This document shows positions 26,405-35,862 of a stretch of DNA of 64,000 nt, piece by piece. The translations under genes were made by a program, and so were the position numbers. Origin of the DNA: Flavobacteriaceae bacterium. GTDB taxonomy: Bacteria > Bacteroidota > Bacteroidia > Flavobacteriales > Flavobacteriaceae. The notes beneath the pieces are model-generated. The model had not been told where the DNA came from and made no database searches. It saw nothing but the letters and a program-made list of their open reading frames with translations. The stretch is from NCBI GenBank assembly GCA_013214065.1, contig JABSPK010000003.1, forward strand, positions 62,001-126,000. Direction: 5' to 3'. Within the stretch, counting starts at the first letter, position 1. Every line of letters begins with the position of its first letter.

Positions 26405-27430
26405 ATGGAAATCAATTTGATCAGTGATACGGTTACCCGGCCAGGGCGGGGTATGCTCGAGGCCATGATGACCGCAAAGGTCGGTGACGACGTCTTTAAG
26501 AATGACCCCACGGTCAATTTACTGGAAGCCAAAGTGGCCGAAATGTTCGGCAAAGAAGCGGCCTTGTTCTTTCCGAGCGGGAGTATGACCAATCAAACGG
26601 CGATTAAACTACATACCAATCCGGGTGAACAGTTAATTTGTGACAAGTATGCCCACGTATACAACTATGAAGGGGGAGGGGCGAGTTTCAATAGTGGGGT
26701 TTCCTGTAAACTGGTCGACGGCCATCGCGGCATGATGACGGCCGACCAAGTCGAAGCGGCCATCAACCCCCCGGATTTTTACCACAGTCCCCTGACCAGT
26801 CTTGTATGTATCGAAAATACCACGAATAAAGGCGGAGGGGCGTGCTGGGATTTTGCGGAATTGCGAAAAATCAAGGCAGTCTGCGAAACGCATGGTTTGG
26901 CCTATCATTTGGATGGGGCCCGCCTATGGAACGCCTTGGTAGCCAAGAAGGAAACCCCCGAGCAGTATGGGGCCCTTTTCGATTCGATCAGCGTTTGCTT
27001 GAGCAAAGGGTTGGGCTGCCCCGTCGGTTCGGTCTTGGTGGGAAGTGCACAGCTGATCCATGAAGCCATTCGGGTCAGGAAAATACTGGGAGGCGGTATG
27101 CGACAGGCCGGTTTTCTTGCGGCAGCCGGCATCTATGCCCTGGATCATCATATCGAACGTTTGGCCGATGACCATCGCAAAGCACAAGAATTGGGCGTGG
27201 TTTTACAAGGCTTGGAGTGTATCAAAAAAGTCGAACCCATTGAAACCAACATTATCATCTTTGAATTGGATGAATCCAAAGTGCCCACCGAGGTTTTTTT
27301 GGAAACATTGGCGACAAAAGGGATTTCGATCATCGGTATGGGCCAAGGCAAACTGCGTATCGTCACGCATTTGGATTACACCGACACCATGCACGGCATC
27401 GTTCTGGATACCCTACGTGAAATGGCTTAA
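26405..27430 (+). CDS. ltaE: Threonine aldolase, low specificity (PLP enzyme)
   Basis: A 341-residue fold-type I PLP enzyme of the beta-eliminating lyase family. The N-terminus NLISDTVTRPGRGMLEAM and the following VGDDVFKNDPTVNLLE are signatures of threonine aldolases; the PLP lysine sits in CLSKGLGCPVGSVLVG (about residue 200) and the cofactor Asp in YHLDGARLWNA. It splits L-threonine or allo-threonine to glycine and acetaldehyde. Start three bases after the metalloprotease stop suggests one transcript. Its stop overlaps that of the convergent YegP-like gene. Confidence 0.9.
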   Translation: MEINLISDTVTRPGRGMLEAMMTAKVGDDVFKNDPTVNLLEAKVAEMFGKEAALFFPSGSMTNQTAIKLHTNPGEQLICDKYAHVYNYEGGGASFNSGVSCKLVDGHRGMMTADQVEAAINPPDFYHSPLTSLVCIENTTNKGGGACWDFAELRKIKAVCETHGLAYHLDGARLWNALVAKKETPEQYGALFDSISVCLSKGLGCPVGSVLVGSAQLIHEAIRVRKILGGGMRQAGFLAAAGIYALDHHIERLADDHRKAQELGVVLQGLECIKKVEPIETNIIIFELDESKVPTEVFLETLATKGISIIGMGQGKLRIVTHLDYTDTMHGIVLDTLREMA

Positions 27431-27741
27431 GAAGTATGCGTCAAATGCCGGGTCAGGTTTTTGATGCCGTTTTCCATACCCGCTTCCGAATCGTAGGTGG
27501 CACTGTACCCGATAACTTTACCTGTATTGTTCTTTAATGCAAACTGGAACTTGCCTTGGTAATCCGTTTTTCGTTCGAAGAAGTTTTTTTCCTTCATATT
27601 CGCACGGATGTCCGCTACCATAGCCTGTATCGCTTCTTGGGTTGGGAAGTGGGCACCGTTTAATAGCACGGCCCCTGAGTCCGATTTAATACGAAACCCA
27701 AAGGTTTCGTCCTGGGTCTGAAAAATTTCCAATGTGTTCAT
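27427..27741 (-). CDS. YegP/DUF1508 family protein
   Basis: A 104-residue protein made of two copies of the short DUF1508 beta-beta-alpha unit: FGFRIKSDSGAVLLNGAHFPTQEAIQAMV is the first (residues about 14-43) and FQFALKNNTGKVIGYSATYDSEAGMENGI the second (about 65-93). Function is unknown; the family is widespread and cytoplasmic. It shares four bases with the end of the threonine aldolase gene on the other strand, and follows the ybaB gene after 47 bases. Confidence 0.8.
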   Translation of the reverse strand: MNTLEIFQTQDETFGFRIKSDSGAVLLNGAHFPTQEAIQAMVADIRANMKEKNFFERKTDYQGKFQFALKNNTGKVIGYSATYDSEAGMENGIKNLTRHLTHTS

Positions 27742-27788
27742 AGCTTTTTAAAGCTACGAAGAATACCGCAGTATTGAAAACCGGTGGC

Positions 27789-28115
27789 TTATTTGAATAA
27801 AGAATCCATACCCGGTATGTTGGGCATCCCTTCTTTTGCCACTGCGGCCAATTCGGCTTCACTCACCGCACTTGCCTTGGCAATGGCCTTGTTGAGCGTC
27901 ACCACCAAAAGGTCCTCAAGCGCTTCCGGATCCTCAAAGAGCGAAGGATCAATGGTCAGTGATTTCACCTCCCGACTTGCTGTTAGGGTCACCTTGACCA
28001 AGCCATCGGCCCCAACTTCATCCAACAAAATAGTATGCAATCGCGCTTTGGTGGCTTCCACCTTTTTTTGGGTTTCCTTGAGCTTACCCATCATTCCCAT
28101 TAGATCTCCGAACAT
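27789..28115 (-). CDS. YbaB/EbfC family nucleoid-associated protein
   Basis: A 108-residue DNA-binding protein. It begins [23 protein letters not shown], the usual amphipathic helix, and contains the family core [20 protein letters not shown] and a helical end ([16 protein letters not shown]). Such proteins form homodimers that coat DNA and are usually linked to recR/dnaX; here they are not adjacent. Divergent from the S9 peptidase gene. Confidence 0.9.
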   Translation of the reverse strand: MFGDLMGMMGKLKETQKKVEATKARLHTILLDEVGADGLVKVTLTASREVKSLTIDPSLFEDPEALEDLLVVTLNKAIAKASAVSEAELAAVAKEGMPNIPGMDSLFK

Positions 28116-28216
28116 GATTTGAAGTTTTGAAGGAACAAAATTACGAATTGGCCGAATAGCATTCTACAATCCCCACTAATTGATTTCTGACTATTTTTGC
28201 CATCGTTTTATACGAT

Positions 28217-30283
28217 ATGGACAAGAAAATCAAAGCGGTTAAGGAACCGATTGCCAATAGAAAACCCGAGCTGCTGTCACTCCACGGGGATGACCGGATG
28301 GACGACTACTATTGGTTGAACGAACGGGAGAATCCTGAGGTCATCGATTACTTGAACGAAGAAAATGCATACTATCGGGCGAGAACCGCACACACGCAGC
28401 CTTTTCAGCAAGATCTTTTTGATGAAATGAAATCCCGGATCAAAGAGGATGACAGTTCGGTACCCTATTTGAAGAACGGATTCTATTATACCACACGCTA
28501 CGAACAGGGTAAGGAGTATCCGATCCATTCCCGAAAACTCGGGCATTTGGATGCCAATGAAGAAATCTTGTTCGATTGCAATACCCTGGCCAAGGGGCAC
28601 GATTACTTTCGCCTATCGGGCATTGCGATCAGTCCTGATAATCGCATGGCGGCCTTTGGCGTCGATACCGTGTCGCGCCGTCAGTATACCATACAGATCA
28701 AGGACTTGGACAATGGAACGATTTTCGAGGACAAGATCACCGATACGACCGGGAGTGCCACTTGGGCCGATGACAATCGCAGTCTATTTTATGTTAAAAA
28801 AGACCCGGTTACCTTGAGGGCCGATAAAGTATACAAGCATCGGTTGGGAACACCTGAAAGCGAAGATGAATTGGTATATCATGAAACGGATACCGCCTAC
28901 AACGTCTTTGTATATCGATGTAAATCAAGAAAGTACATTGTAATAGGTTCGGTGAGTACATTGACTTCGGAATATCGTTTTTTACCTGCCGACATCCCGG
29001 ATGGTGACTTTAAGGTGTTTGCACCACGACAACGTGGCGTGGAATATTCGATCTACCATTATGGCACCCATTTTTACGTATTGACCAACAAAGACGGGGC
29101 GACGAATTTCAAGTTGATGCAGGTAGAAGAGGGGGATACCGCTGCTAGTGGTTGGAAGGAGTTCATTCCACATCGGGAGACCGTATTGCTGGAGGATATC
29201 GATATTTTCAAAGATTACTATGTCTTGACCGAACGTCAACAAGGACTCAATACCCTACGGATAGTCCGATGGGACGGCTCACAGGATTATTACATGCCAT
29301 TCGATAGTGAGACCTATGTAGCAGGGCCAACGACCAATTTGGAATTCGATACCACCAAGTTCCGCTATTACTATAACGCCATGACCGCCCCATTCGCGAT
29401 CATCGAATATGATCTGGATTCAAGAACCCATGAAATCTTGAAGGAACAGGAGGTACTTGGGGGCCAATTCGACAAGGACAATTACCGTTCCAAGCGACTT
29501 TGGGCTACCGCGGAAGATGGGATAAAAGTACCCATATCCATCGTCTATCATAAGGATACGGAACACCATGGGAACAGCCCTTTACTACTGTATGCGTATG
29601 GTTCGTATGGATCGACCATCGATCCCTATTTTTCTTCCGTTCGATTAAGTCTTTTAGATCGCGGCTTTTCTTTTGCCATCGCCCATGTGCGGGGAGGGGA
29701 GTACCTTGGTAGGTCTTGGTATGACGATGGTAAGCTGTTGACGAAAAGGAACACCTTTACCGATTTCATTGCCTGTTCGGAATACTTGGTCGCAGAGGGG
29801 GTTGCCGATGCGAAGCGTTTGTATGCCATGGGGGGATCTGCCGGTGGACTTTTGATCGGTGCGGTAGTCAATATGCGCCCTGAATTATATCATGGTGCCA
29901 TTGCGGCGGTGCCTTTCGTTGATGTAGTCACGACCATGCTTGACGATAGTATTCCTTTGACGACGGGGGAGTATGATGAATGGGGCAATCCGAACGAAAA
30001 AACCTATTATGAATACATGAAATCGTATTCGCCCTACGACAATGTGAAAGCGCAAGACTACCCGAATATGTATGTATCTACCGGTTTGCATGACTCGCAA
30101 GTCCAATATTGGGAGCCTGCCAAATGGGTAGCCAAGCTACGCCGGTTCAAGACCGACACCAATGCCCTCTATCTGGATACCAATATGGAGGCAGGCCATG
30201 GAGGGGCCTCGGGGCGATTCGAAGCATTGAAGGAAACTGCCAAGGAATACGCCTTTTTACTGGATTTGGCCGGAAAAGGGTAG
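28217..30283 (+). CDS. S9 family serine peptidase (oligopeptidase B-like)
   Basis: A 688-residue prolyl-oligopeptidase family enzyme with no signal peptide. The N-terminal part is a beta-propeller (about residues 75-410); the C-terminal alpha/beta-hydrolase domain has the nucleophile in [12 protein letters not shown] (about residue 540) and the catalytic His in AGHGGASGR (about 660), plus the oxyanion-loop segment LLYAYGSYG. Length and [17 protein letters not shown]-like region match oligopeptidase B, which cuts short peptides after basic residues in the cytoplasm. Confidence 0.88.
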   Translation: MDKKIKAVKEPIANRKPELLSLHGDDRMDDYYWLNERENPEVIDYLNEENAYYRARTAHTQPFQQDLFDEMKSRIKEDDSSVPYLKNGFYYTTRYEQGKEYPIHSRKLGHLDANEEILFDCNTLAKGHDYFRLSGIAISPDNRMAAFGVDTVSRRQYTIQIKDLDNGTIFEDKITDTTGSATWADDNRSLFYVKKDPVTLRADKVYKHRLGTPESEDELVYHETDTAYNVFVYRCKSRKYIVIGSVSTLTSEYRFLPADIPDGDFKVFAPRQRGVEYSIYHYGTHFYVLTNKDGATNFKLMQVEEGDTAASGWKEFIPHRETVLLEDIDIFKDYYVLTERQQGLNTLRIVRWDGSQDYYMPFDSETYVAGPTTNLEFDTTKFRYYYNAMTAPFAIIEYDLDSRTHEILKEQEVLGGQFDKDNYRSKRLWATAEDGIKVPISIVYHKDTEHHGNSPLLLYAYGSYGSTIDPYFSSVRLSLLDRGFSFAIAHVRGGEYLGRSWYDDGKLLTKRNTFTDFIACSEYLVAEGVADAKRLYAMGGSAGGLLIGAVVNMRPELYHGAIAAVPFVDVVTTMLDDSIPLTTGEYDEWGNPNEKTYYEYMKSYSPYDNVKAQDYPNMYVSTGLHDSQVQYWEPAKWVAKLRRFKTDTNALYLDTNMEAGHGGASGRFEALKETAKEYAFLLDLAGKG

Positions 30284-30298
30284 TAAAATTAAAAATGC

Positions 30299-30306
30299 TA
30301 TTTTTG
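30299..30306 (+). promoter_or_regulatory. Candidate -7 element upstream of the cysteine-synthase-like gene
   Basis: TATTTTTG fits TAnnTTTG and lies 47 bases before the chosen ATG. No TTG is found 19 bases upstream, so only half of the promoter is supported. Confidence 0.4.
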
Positions 30307-30353
30307 CAGCTGTAAATCAAAGGATTCCTTTGATACCAAGACCTGACTTAACT

Positions 30354-31394
30354 ATGGAAAACAATGTCAATGCGCATGACAGTATTTTGGAACTCGTTGG
30401 CAACACCCCGCTTGTCAAACTGAACAAAATCGCTGCCACGCTTTCCGGAAATTTCTATGCGAAATTGGAGGCCTTCAACCCAGGGCATTCGGCCAAGGAT
30501 CGGATTGCCGTACACATCATTGAAGAAGCCGAACGTAAGGGGCTTTTGAATGCCGACAGTACCATCATTGAAACCACCTCGGGCAATACGGGCTTTAGTT
30601 TGGCCATGGCCAGTATGGTGAAGGGCTTCCGTTGTATTTTGGCGGTAAGTTCAAAATCTTCACCCGATAAGATCGATATGCTCCGGGCCATGGGGGCCGA
30701 AGTTTATGTTTGTCCGGCCCATGTCAGTGCCGAAGATCCCCGATCGTATTACGAGGTCGCCAAAAGACTACATCGAGAAACACCGGGTTCGATTTATATC
30801 AACCAGTATTTCAATGAATTGAATATAGAGGCCCATTACAGGACCACCGGGCCGGAAATTTGGAAACAGACCAACGGTCGCATTACCCATCTAGTGGCAT
30901 GCAGCGGCACTGGGGGTACCATTTCAGGGACCGCCCGATTTTTGAAGGAGCAGAACCCCGATATCAAAGTATTGGGAGTCGATGCTTATGGTTCGGTGTT
31001 GAAGAAATACCACGAAACCGGCGAGTTCGATCAAGAGGAAATCTATCCCTACCGTATTGAAGGTTTGGGTAAAAACCTGATTCCTAAAGCCACCGATTTC
31101 AATACCATCGATCGCTATATTAAGGTGACTGATGCCGAGAGTGCCCATATGGCCCGTAAATTGGCACATTCTGAAGGAATGTTTGTGGGGTATACAAGTG
31201 GGGCGGCCATGCAGGCGGTGATGCAATACCAGACCGAAGGGGAATTCGATAAGCACAGTGAAGTCGTGGTGATCTTCCCAGATCATGGGTCCCGTTACAT
31301 GAGTAAAGTCTATAGCAACGAATGGATGGAAAACCAAGGTTTTTTCAACGAAACCAATGCCGCTGAACTCAAGAAGATCGAATACGTCAAATAA
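30354..31394 (+). CDS. PLP-dependent cysteine synthase/cystathionine beta-synthase family enzyme (possible cysteate synthase)
   Basis: A 346-residue fold-type II PLP enzyme. Motifs: [14 protein letters not shown] at the N-terminus, PLP lysine in [10 protein letters not shown] (about residue 47), substrate loop [11 protein letters not shown], phosphate loop [14 protein letters not shown], and the end [20 protein letters not shown] 30354 was chosen over an in-frame TTG at 30330. Family members make cysteine, cystathionine or, in sulfonolipid-producing Bacteroidota, cysteate. The next gene encodes a serine-palmitoyltransferase-like enzyme, so cysteate synthase for capnine is an attractive but unproven reading; ordinary cysteine synthase B is the main alternative. 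A terminator follows. Confidence 0.85.
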   Translation: MENNVNAHDSILELVGNTPLVKLNKIAATLSGNFYAKLEAFNPGHSAKDRIAVHIIEEAERKGLLNADSTIIETTSGNTGFSLAMASMVKGFRCILAVSSKSSPDKIDMLRAMGAEVYVCPAHVSAEDPRSYYEVAKRLHRETPGSIYINQYFNELNIEAHYRTTGPEIWKQTNGRITHLVACSGTGGTISGTARFLKEQNPDIKVLGVDAYGSVLKKYHETGEFDQEEIYPYRIEGLGKNLIPKATDFNTIDRYIKVTDAESAHMARKLAHSEGMFVGYTSGAAMQAVMQYQTEGEFDKHSEVVVIFPDHGSRYMSKVYSNEWMENQGFFNETNAAELKKIEYVK

Positions 31395-31418
31395 GCGTTG
31401 GCGGTAAGATAGATTAAG

Positions 31419-31446
31419 AACGATGTCCGTTAGGCATCGTTTTTTG
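31419..31446 (+). terminator. Terminator between the two PLP enzyme genes
   Basis: AACGATG, a nine-base loop, CATCGTTTTTT. It is a modest stem with a T run 25 bases after the stop codon. Confidence 0.65.
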
Positions 31447-31461
31447 TTGGGTAACGTAGCA

Positions 31462-31491
31462 TTGCACGGTTCGCAAAATTCCATATTTTTG
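31462..31491 (+). promoter_or_regulatory. Promoter of the serine-palmitoyltransferase-like gene
   Basis: TTG at 31462-31464, 19-base spacer, TATTTTTG at 31484-31491. This matches the Bacteroidota consensus exactly, with the start codon 23 bases downstream. Confidence 0.7.
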
Positions 31492-31514
31492 CAGTTCAAA
31501 CAATTTAAGGGTAG

Positions 31515-32774
31515 ATGAGAGATTTATTTGATCGGATTATTGAGAATAAAGGGCCTTTGGGTAAATGGGCATCCCAAGCTGAAGGTTATTTCGTATTTCC
31601 GAAGTTGGAAGGACCGATATCCAATCGTATGAAGTTTCGCGGAAAGGAAGTCATTACGTGGAGTATCAATGATTATTTAGGATTGGCCAACCTTCCAGAA
31701 ATCAAAAAAGTCGATTCCGAAGCTGCATTGGAGCATGGTTCGGCCTATCCTATGGGAGCTCGGATGATGAGTGGCCATACCGAATACCATGAGCAGTTGG
31801 AGAACGAATTGGCAGCTTTTGTCAATAAGGAAGCCTCTTACTTGTTGAATTTCGGGTATCAGGGGTTCATGTCGGTCATCGATGCCTTGGTGTCCAAAGA
31901 CGATATCATCGTGTATGATGTCGATTGCCACGCCTGTATCATAGATGGGGTGCGTTTGCACGTGGGCAAAAGGTTCACGTTCAAGCACAATGATGTCGAA
32001 AGCTTGGAGAAAAACCTCGAGCGTGCTACCAAAATGGCCCAAGAGACCGGAGGCGGTATCTTGGTCATTTCCGAAGGGGTCTTCGGGATGCGCGGCGAAC
32101 AAGGAAAATTGAAGGAAATCGTCGCCTTGAAGGAGCGTTTTAAATTCCGTCTTTTGGTCGATGACGCCCACGGCTTTGGAACCTTAGGGAAGACAGGGGC
32201 TGGTGCAGGCGAGGAGCAAGGGGTCCAAAACGATATCGATGTCTATTTGGCCACTTTCGCCAAATCAATGGCCGGAATCGGAGCCTTCGTTGCCGCAGAT
32301 CAAGAAATCATCGATTACCTTAAATACAACCTGCGTTCACAGATGTTCGCCAAGTCCTTGCCCATGATTTTTGTAAAAGGGGCTTTGAAGCGTTTGGACA
32401 TGTTGCGTACCATGCCGCAACTTAAAGCCAAGCTTTGGGAAAATGTAGATGCCTTGCAGAATGGATTGAAGGAACGTGGCTTTGATATCGGAACCACACA
32501 AAGTTGTGTGACCCCGGTATATTTGAACGGTAGTATCCCTGAAGCCATGGCCTTGGTAAAAGACCTACGCGAAAACTATGGTATCTTCTGTTCGATCGTT
32601 GTGTATCCGGTCATTCCAAAAGGATTGATCTTACTACGATTGATTCCGACGGCAACACATACCTTAGAGGATGTTGCGGAAACCTTGGATGCCTTCTCGG
32701 CAATTCGCGATCGTCTACAAAACGGAACCTATAAAAGGCTATCGGCTGCGGTTGCCGCTGCTATGGGCGAATAA
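31515..32774 (+). CDS. Alpha-oxoamine synthase: serine palmitoyltransferase / cysteate acyltransferase-like
   Basis: A 419-residue fold-type I PLP enzyme of the alpha-oxoamine synthase family (SPT, KBL, AONS, ALAS). The cofactor residues are visible: VDDAHGFGTLG (D217, H219) and the Schiff-base lysine K250 in TFAKSMAGIGAFVAA; GSAYPMGARMMSGHTEYH is the typical substrate-side segment. In Bacteroidota this length and sequence type condenses an amino acid with a fatty acyl thioester: serine for sphingoid bases or cysteate for capnine. The neighbouring cysteine-synthase-like gene favours the cysteate reaction; sequence alone cannot separate the two. Confidence 0.85.
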   Translation: MRDLFDRIIENKGPLGKWASQAEGYFVFPKLEGPISNRMKFRGKEVITWSINDYLGLANLPEIKKVDSEAALEHGSAYPMGARMMSGHTEYHEQLENELAAFVNKEASYLLNFGYQGFMSVIDALVSKDDIIVYDVDCHACIIDGVRLHVGKRFTFKHNDVESLEKNLERATKMAQETGGGILVISEGVFGMRGEQGKLKEIVALKERFKFRLLVDDAHGFGTLGKTGAGAGEEQGVQNDIDVYLATFAKSMAGIGAFVAADQEIIDYLKYNLRSQMFAKSLPMIFVKGALKRLDMLRTMPQLKAKLWENVDALQNGLKERGFDIGTTQSCVTPVYLNGSIPEAMALVKDLRENYGIFCSIVVYPVIPKGLILLRLIPTATHTLEDVAETLDAFSAIRDRLQNGTYKRLSAAVAAAMGE

Positions 32775-32796
32775 GGAACGTCTTAGGGGAACCCAC

Positions 32797-33342
32797 TTAT
32801 TGCGTTGTCTGGTTCGCTTTCTCCCGCTTTTTCTTTCGTTTTGCTTTGAAAAACGCTTTATCCGCGATATAAATCGTTTTGTGCACTTCGCAAAATACCG
32901 TTTCGAACGATCGGTCTTGAAGGCGGGTGATCTTGACAATATCGATTTCCTTTTCCTTCGCGACCCGTTGCTTGATCACTTCAATTTCTTCATCGGTAAT
33001 GGTGAACCGTGCATATAAGTCGGATTTGGCAGGTCTTTTGAAGAATATTTGGGCCGATTTATCCCAAACGACATAGTCTTTTCCCAATAAATTCATCAGT
33101 TGTACCATGGGTATGGGGTCTACGGCTGAAAACATGCTTCCACCGAAAATTGAATTCACATAGTTCCTGTTCTTATAAGAAATGGGAAGCTTGATGTCGA
33201 TTTGCTTCAGATCCTTGGAAACAGCGCGTATTTTGGCCGTACTTCGGCGGTACATGGGCGACCAATTGAAACCGTGTTTGAACAAGGTGGCCTTTCCGAT
33301 GAATTTAGATCCGATTTCAGTGAATCGTTGATAGAATGACAT
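32797..33342 (-). CDS. DUF4442 (hot-dog thioesterase-fold) protein
   Basis: A 181-residue protein with a hot-dog-like core: IDIKLPISYKNRNYVNSIFGGSMFSAVDPIPMVQLM, with the GGSMFSAVDP segment in the place of the thioesterase active-site helix, followed by strands FFKRPAKSDLYARF and SFETVFCEVHKTIYIA. It ends in a very basic tail (KAKRKKKREKANQTTQ). DUF4442 proteins are inferred acyl-thioesterase relatives, without a proven substrate. It lies one base downstream of the GNAT-fold gene, so the two are co-transcribed, and it converges on the acyltransferase gene; a role in acyl chain handling is plausible. Confidence 0.78.
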   Translation of the reverse strand: MSFYQRFTEIGSKFIGKATLFKHGFNWSPMYRRSTAKIRAVSKDLKQIDIKLPISYKNRNYVNSIFGGSMFSAVDPIPMVQLMNLLGKDYVVWDKSAQIFFKRPAKSDLYARFTITDEEIEVIKQRVAKEKEIDIVKITRLQDRSFETVFCEVHKTIYIADKAFFKAKRKKKREKANQTTQ

Positions 33343-33343
33343 G

Positions 33344-34465
33344 CTAAACCAAGTTTTTGCGGTAGGTGCGGCGCTTTTTATGTGTCCAGGGTTTGAAGTG
33401 TTTCCACATTTGGAAAATCGCCGTATTCTCTTCCAATTCCGGGGTGCGTATGCAATTCACTATTCCTTTGGCCGTAAAGGTGTCGTGGTATTCATTGAAA
33501 ATTATGGCGGTAACGCCTTTGTTCTGATACTCAGGGTGGATGCCGATCAAATAAAAGGTAACGTCCTTACTGTGTTTTCGCGCTTGTAGCAAATGATAAA
33601 AGCCGAAGGGGAACAACTTCCCTTTCGCCTTCTGGAGTGCTTTCGCGAAAGAAGGCATGACTATGGCAAAAGCGACCAGTTTATCGTTGCTGTCGATCAC
33701 GAATTTGATATATTCCGGATTGATGAAGCCGATATACTTCTTTTTGAAATAAGCTTTTTGCGTCTCATTGATCTTGACGAAAGACGAAAGTTTGGCATAG
33801 CTCTCATTGAAAAGATCGAACATTTGATCGACCCAAGGCATGATATCCCTGCTATTGGTGAAATTGAGCTCGCGAAGACCGTAGCGCTTCTTGATCAAGA
33901 AGTTCGCCTTTTCGAAACTCTCTTTTTTGGCATTGGAAAAAAGGAACTTGTTCTCCAAATAGCCTTTTTCCTTTACCATTCCGAAAGATTCGTAATGCTT
34001 GATGTAATACGGATGGTTGTACCAGGTGATCATGGTTCCCAGATGGTCGAACCCCTCGGTCATTACCCCGACCTTATCCAGATTGGAAAAGCCTACCGGC
34101 CCTTCCATATACTCCAATTGATGGCGCCTTCCGACTTCGGCGACCTGTTCTAGCAGGGCTTTGGATACTTCGAGATCATCGATGAAGTCGAACCAACCGA
34201 AGCGCATTTTCTTTAACCCTTGATCCTTGACTTCGGCCCAATTGACAATAGCGGCCACCCTACCCACAGCGACACCGTTCTTATAAGCCAAGTAAAATTC
34301 GGCTTCGGCTGTTTCGAATGCTGGATTCCTCTTTCGATCGAAGGTTTCCAGTTCTTCTTTGATAATAGGGGGTACCCAATAGGGCGAATCCTTATAGATT
34401 GAAAACGGAAATTTGACGAATGCTTTGAAATCAGCCTTTGAGGAAACTTCTTTGATGGTGACCAT
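33344..34465 (-). CDS. GNAT-fold N-acyltransferase-like protein
   Basis: A 373-residue protein with an N-terminal GNAT-like half (YKDSPYWVPPIIKEE, EAEFYLAYKNGVAVGRVAAIVN) and a C-terminal half bearing the CoA-binding pattern TFYLIGIHPEYQNKGVTAII (about residue 320). Related flavobacterial genes are, from memory, often mislabelled GTP cyclohydrolase. GNAT-type proteins of this size include the bacterial ceramide synthase that N-acylates sphingoid bases; location beside an SPT-like gene makes an N-acyltransferase of capnine or a sphingoid base a reasonable hypothesis. It could equally be an unrelated acetyltransferase. Confidence 0.7.
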   Translation of the reverse strand: MVTIKEVSSKADFKAFVKFPFSIYKDSPYWVPPIIKEELETFDRKRNPAFETAEAEFYLAYKNGVAVGRVAAIVNWAEVKDQGLKKMRFGWFDFIDDLEVSKALLEQVAEVGRRHQLEYMEGPVGFSNLDKVGVMTEGFDHLGTMITWYNHPYYIKHYESFGMVKEKGYLENKFLFSNAKKESFEKANFLIKKRYGLRELNFTNSRDIMPWVDQMFDLFNESYAKLSSFVKINETQKAYFKKKYIGFINPEYIKFVIDSNDKLVAFAIVMPSFAKALQKAKGKLFPFGFYHLLQARKHSKDVTFYLIGIHPEYQNKGVTAIIFNEYHDTFTAKGIVNCIRTPELEENTAIFQMWKHFKPWTHKKRRTYRKNLV

Positions 34466-34525
34466 GCCCTGTAATTAGAGCCTCAATATTAAGAATTTCT
34501 AGGGCGAATCGGCTGTTTGTTCCCG

Positions 34526-35494
34526 CTAAAAATCGATGGTGGAATCCTTTTTCTTTTTCTTCCTTTTTTTCTTTTTCATGCTTTTACGGGAAATCTTGGT
34601 CTGTGGTTTTTCCTCGTTGATGGGAATCAGCTGGTCTCTGTGAAAATCCAATCGATACGACAAGCCCGTAGTGACGAACATTCGTGACGGGGTGTTTTTA
34701 AAGCTTCCACCCAAACTGATATCAGCTTGGAAATTCGGACTGAACAGATGGGCGATTCCCCCACGTATGAGCGCATCGGAATAACGATCACTGTCGATTC
34801 CCTGGTGTTCTCCGAAAACACTCCATTTTGGATTGCGAAAGGCATGCGAAACGGAAATGATATAGCTTAGTTCAGGAAAATCGGTGCTAATCCGGTCGTA
34901 AGCGATGTTCGTGATCAACACCCATCTTGGGGTCAAACGGCTTTGGGTGGCGATCATGGCCCGATACGAAATGGTGGCATCTTCAGGGTAAAATGGATTG
35001 TCGCCCAAGTTGAACGTGGCCCCACCATATAGCGAAACGGCTGGCAATAGGTTCTTGAACCTAAATTTATGGTTGGCCCGCCAGCTGTATAAATTGGGTT
35101 TGTTCGCTTCTGGATTTTTGAAGGGGTCGTACACTAGGTATTTCAGACCCAATCGGTTTCTTGAAAAGTCGGTTCGTGTCTCTTCGCGACCGAAATTATT
35201 GAAGGTCAGATTTTGATTGATAAAGGTACCCTCATAGTTGATCTCAAGGTTTTCCAACAACAGCCCGTAGCGCAGTGACAGATCCGCACCCAATATATTC
35301 GATTCGTTATTGAAATCGGTATGGTCACGTTGCTCATACATTACCCCGAATTCGGCCTGCACCACATTGCGTCCGACGGCGTAGGCACTGACAGACTGCC
35401 CAGGACGGTTCGAATTGATCACATCGGTATATTGGGCTTGACCCATACCGGTCAGGGCTAAAAACAAGAGAAACGATAGTTTTTTGGGAGCCAT
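34526..35494 (-). CDS. Outer membrane beta-barrel protein (MetA-pathway transporter-like)
   Basis: A 322-residue protein starting at the signal peptide MAPKKLSFLLFLALTGMGQAQ (ATG at 35494; ATG at 35524 would add ten residues). The opening TDVINSNRPGQSVSAYAVGRNVVQAEFGVMYE resembles the family annotated as putative MetA-pathway-of-phenol-degradation transporter: a small outer membrane barrel of alternating strands (LEINYEGTFI, HKFRFKNLLPAVSLYGG). The C-terminus is an unusual lysine run (MKKKKRKKKKKDSTIDF) that should face the periplasm. The substrate is unknown. Confidence 0.75.
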   Translation of the reverse strand: MAPKKLSFLLFLALTGMGQAQYTDVINSNRPGQSVSAYAVGRNVVQAEFGVMYEQRDHTDFNNESNILGADLSLRYGLLLENLEINYEGTFINQNLTFNNFGREETRTDFSRNRLGLKYLVYDPFKNPEANKPNLYSWRANHKFRFKNLLPAVSLYGGATFNLGDNPFYPEDATISYRAMIATQSRLTPRWVLITNIAYDRISTDFPELSYIISVSHAFRNPKWSVFGEHQGIDSDRYSDALIRGGIAHLFSPNFQADISLGGSFKNTPSRMFVTTGLSYRLDFHRDQLIPINEEKPQTKISRKSMKKKKRKKKKKDSTIDF

Positions 35495-35576
35495 CACTGA
35501 TTTTAATACTATTTTATGATACATTTTATCGGTTTGCAGGACTTACGATGTAATTTTAGATCAATAGTAAAAGTGT

Positions 35577-35837
35577 ATGGTTTTATTACAAACGATTTTA
35601 ATACTCATAATCGTATACTACGGCTTGAAATTCCTATTGAAGTGGTTGGCTCCACGCTTGCTGGTATATGCCGTGAAGAAGACCAATGATCGTTTCGGCA
35701 GGCAATTCGATGCGCGACAAGCTCATCAAGATACCTCCTACCATGAGGGGGAAACCACGCTACATACAAGGCCCGATAAGAAACGACCCAGTTCAAAAAA
35801 TGTGGGAGAATACATAGATTTTGAAGAAATTGACTGA
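35577..35837 (+). CDS. DUF4834 family small membrane protein
   Basis: An 86-residue protein: one hydrophobic segment (LLQTILILIIVYYGLKFLLKWLAPRLL) then a polar tail ending GEYIDFEEID, the family signature as I remember it. Function is unknown. In flavobacteria this gene commonly precedes yfhO, as here (25 bases apart), so co-transcription is likely. Confidence 0.8.
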   Translation: MVLLQTILILIIVYYGLKFLLKWLAPRLLVYAVKKTNDRFGRQFDARQAHQDTSYHEGETTLHTRPDKKRPSSKNVGEYIDFEEID

Positions 35838-35862
35838 TCTTTAGGCATTCAAAACCTAGTTC

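Noticed and set aside
27739-27758. AGCTTTTTAAAGCT palindrome at the start of the YegP-like gene as a terminator or operator
   Set aside because: Short, A/T-rich and without a T run; likely chance.
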